A stretch of DNA of 64,000 nt from Salinarimonas ramus (GTDB lineage: Bacteria > Pseudomonadota > Alphaproteobacteria > Rhizobiales > Beijerinckiaceae): NCBI RefSeq assembly GCF_014645695.1, contig NZ_BMMF01000012.1, positions 1 through 64,000 of the forward strand. Reading direction: 5' to 3'. Under the pieces are notes generated by a model, which saw only the letters and a program-made list of their open reading frames with translations, did not search any database and was not told the DNA's origin. A program made the position numbers and the translations under genes. This document shows, piece after piece, positions 62,797 through 64,000 of this stretch (its first letter is position 1; every line of letters begins with the position of its first letter).

Positions 62797-63906
62797 ATGC
62801 GCCCGCCCGATCTCGTGCTCGCGCTGCGCGATCGTCTCGTCTCGAGCGAGCGCTTCCAGGCCTTCGCCGAGCGCTTCGCGCCGACGCGCGGCATCGCCCG
62901 GCGGCGGGCGTCGGCCCTCTTCGACATCGTGGCGGGCTTCGTCTACACGCAGACGCTGCTCGCCTGCCTGCGGCTCGACCTCTTCGAGACGCTGCGCGGC
63001 AACCCGCTGACGCCCGCCGAGATCGCCGCACGCACGGGCCTGCCGGAGGAGGGCGCGAGGCGCCTCCTCGACGCGGCCTGCGCCATCGGGCTCCTGCAGC
63101 CGCGCTCGCGCGGGCGCATCGGGCTCGGGCCCCACGGCGCGGCGGTGCTCGGCAATCCCGCGGTCGCGCCGATGGCGCTGCATCATCCGCTCCTCTACGA
63201 GGATCTCGCCGACCCCGTCGCCTGCCTCGCGCGTGGGCCGGGTGGCGGCGCGCTCGCGCGCTACTGGGCCTATGCTCGCGCCGCCGATCCCGCCGCCCTC
63301 GCGGACGAGGCGGTGGGCGCCTACACCGATCTCATGGCCGCATCGCAGCCCATGGTGGCGCGCCAGATCCTCGACGCCTACGACGTCTCGCGCCACGCCA
63401 CGCTGATGGACGTGGGCGGCGGCGCCGGCGCCTTCCTGCGCGCGGCGGCGGCGCGGGCGCCGAAGACGCGGCTCGTCCTGTTCGACCTGCCGCCGGTGGC
63501 ACGGGCGGCGAGCGCCCGATTCGCCGCCGACGGGCTCGGCGACCGAATCGAGGCGATCGGCGGGGACATGTTCGCCGATCCGCTGCCGGAGGGCGCGGAC
63601 GCGATTTCCCTCGTGCGCATCCTCCACGACCACGACGACGCCCAGGCGCTGGCGATCCTCGAGGCCGTGCGCGCCGCCCTCCCGCCCGGCGGTGTCGCGA
63701 TCATCGGCGAGCCGATGTCCGGGACGCCGGGCGCGCAGGCGGTCACGCAGGCCTATTTCGGCCTGTATCTCTACGCGATGGGCTCCGGCCGGCCGCGCAC
63801 GCCGCCCGAGAACGCGGCCATGGCGCGCGAGGCCGGCTTCGCCTCCACCCGCTTCGTGAAGACCCGCGTCCCGCTCGTCGCGAGCGTTCTCGTGGCCACA
63901 GTGTGA
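62797..63906 (+). CDS. crtF: Carotenoid O-methyltransferase (demethylspheroidene type)
   Basis: CrtF methylates the C1 hydroxyl made by CrtC, using SAM. The 369-residue protein has a winged-helix dimer domain (about 45-110, LTPAEIAARTGLPEEGARRL) and a SAM-binding domain starting TLMDVGGGAGAFLRAAAARA. The catalytic-base region is LVRILHDHDDAQALAILEAV, as in acetylserotonin-type O-methyltransferases. It is co-transcribed with crtE. In Rhodobacter the next gene would be bchC, in agreement with the operators that follow. Confidence 0.93.
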   Translation: MRPPDLVLALRDRLVSSERFQAFAERFAPTRGIARRRASALFDIVAGFVYTQTLLACLRLDLFETLRGNPLTPAEIAARTGLPEEGARRLLDAACAIGLLQPRSRGRIGLGPHGAAVLGNPAVAPMALHHPLLYEDLADPVACLARGPGGGALARYWAYARAADPAALADEAVGAYTDLMAASQPMVARQILDAYDVSRHATLMDVGGGAGAFLRAAAARAPKTRLVLFDLPPVARAASARFAADGLGDRIEAIGGDMFADPLPEGADAISLVRILHDHDDAQALAILEAVRAALPPGGVAIIGEPMSGTPGAQAVTQAYFGLYLYAMGSGRPRTPPENAAMAREAGFASTRFVKTRVPLVASVLVATV

Positions 63907-63941
63907 CACGGCAAAAAGAGGTCAGGAGAAGCCGCATCGGG

Positions 63942-63985
63942 TGTTAGTTTAGATTGACAAGCAAGACTGTCAGCCTAGATTGACA
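63942..63985. promoter_or_regulatory. Tandem PpsR/CrtJ operators at the right edge (probable bchC promoter)
   Basis: TGTTAGTTTAGATTGACA (63942-63959) and TGTCAGCCTAGATTGACA (63968-63985) both fit TGT-N12-ACA and are separated by exactly 8 bp. This is the arrangement bound cooperatively by CrtJ at the Rhodobacter capsulatus bchC promoter. Because crtE-crtF precede it, bchC most likely starts just beyond the window. The downstream gene itself cannot be seen. Confidence 0.85.
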
Positions 63986-64000
63986 TGCACAAGGAAAAGG

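Overview
The window is high-GC DNA from an alphaproteobacterium, most likely a phototrophic Hyphomicrobiales member (a Salinarimonas-like purple bacterium is an inference, not proven). The reasons are a MucR-type regulator, the folA-hflK-hflC-DUF2065-degP and glyA-nrdR-ribD-ribE gene orders, purE-purK, GlnD, and photosynthesis genes: bciB in the middle and crtC-crtD / crtE-crtF at the right end, with PpsR/CrtJ-type TGT-N12-ACA operators.

Region 1 (1-6.2 kb) is accessory DNA. It starts with the tail of an IS21-family element. Next come an orphan adenine methyltransferase carrying two XRE domains, a translationally coupled minus-strand operon (unknown protein, J-domain-like protein, membrane microprotein), an Mrr-type restriction endonuclease, and a tyrosine integrase preceded by four short direct repeats. 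A decayed hipBA toxin-antitoxin remnant marks the junction with the core chromosome.

Region 2 (6.2-29.4 kb) is mostly core. It holds a MarR-controlled nitroreductase operon with a clear promoter and tandem operators, glnD, grpE, csaA, a clpP-like gene, a thioesterase, an FAD-linked oxidase, a very large AsmA protein with a coiled-coil tail, a GST, glyA-nrdR-ribD-ribE, an orphan RHH antitoxin, a TPR lipoprotein, rpsU, purE-purK and two DUF465 genes. Region 3 (29.4-34.4 kb) is a sensory and pigment neighbourhood: a BLUF photoreceptor, a Crp/Fnr regulator, bciB (chlorophyllide 8-vinyl reductase), mucR, and a DUF6456 gene bracketed by two LexA-type boxes.

Region 4 (34.4-59.3 kb) carries a Rieske-FAD reductase, a YbjN protein, folA and the hflKC/degP protein-quality-control cluster, a P1B ATPase, a phosphotransferase, glgA and glgP separated by two GSTs, a TerD-vWA protein, an HWE kinase with its response regulator, Nudix, GNAT, an ICMT-like protein and PhoH. 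Region 5 (59.3-64.0 kb) is the edge of a photosynthesis gene cluster. crtD-crtC run left and crtE-crtF run right from a shared PpsR-type control region. The window ends in a second tandem PpsR site with the 8-bp gap known from bchC promoters, so bacteriochlorophyll genes probably follow.
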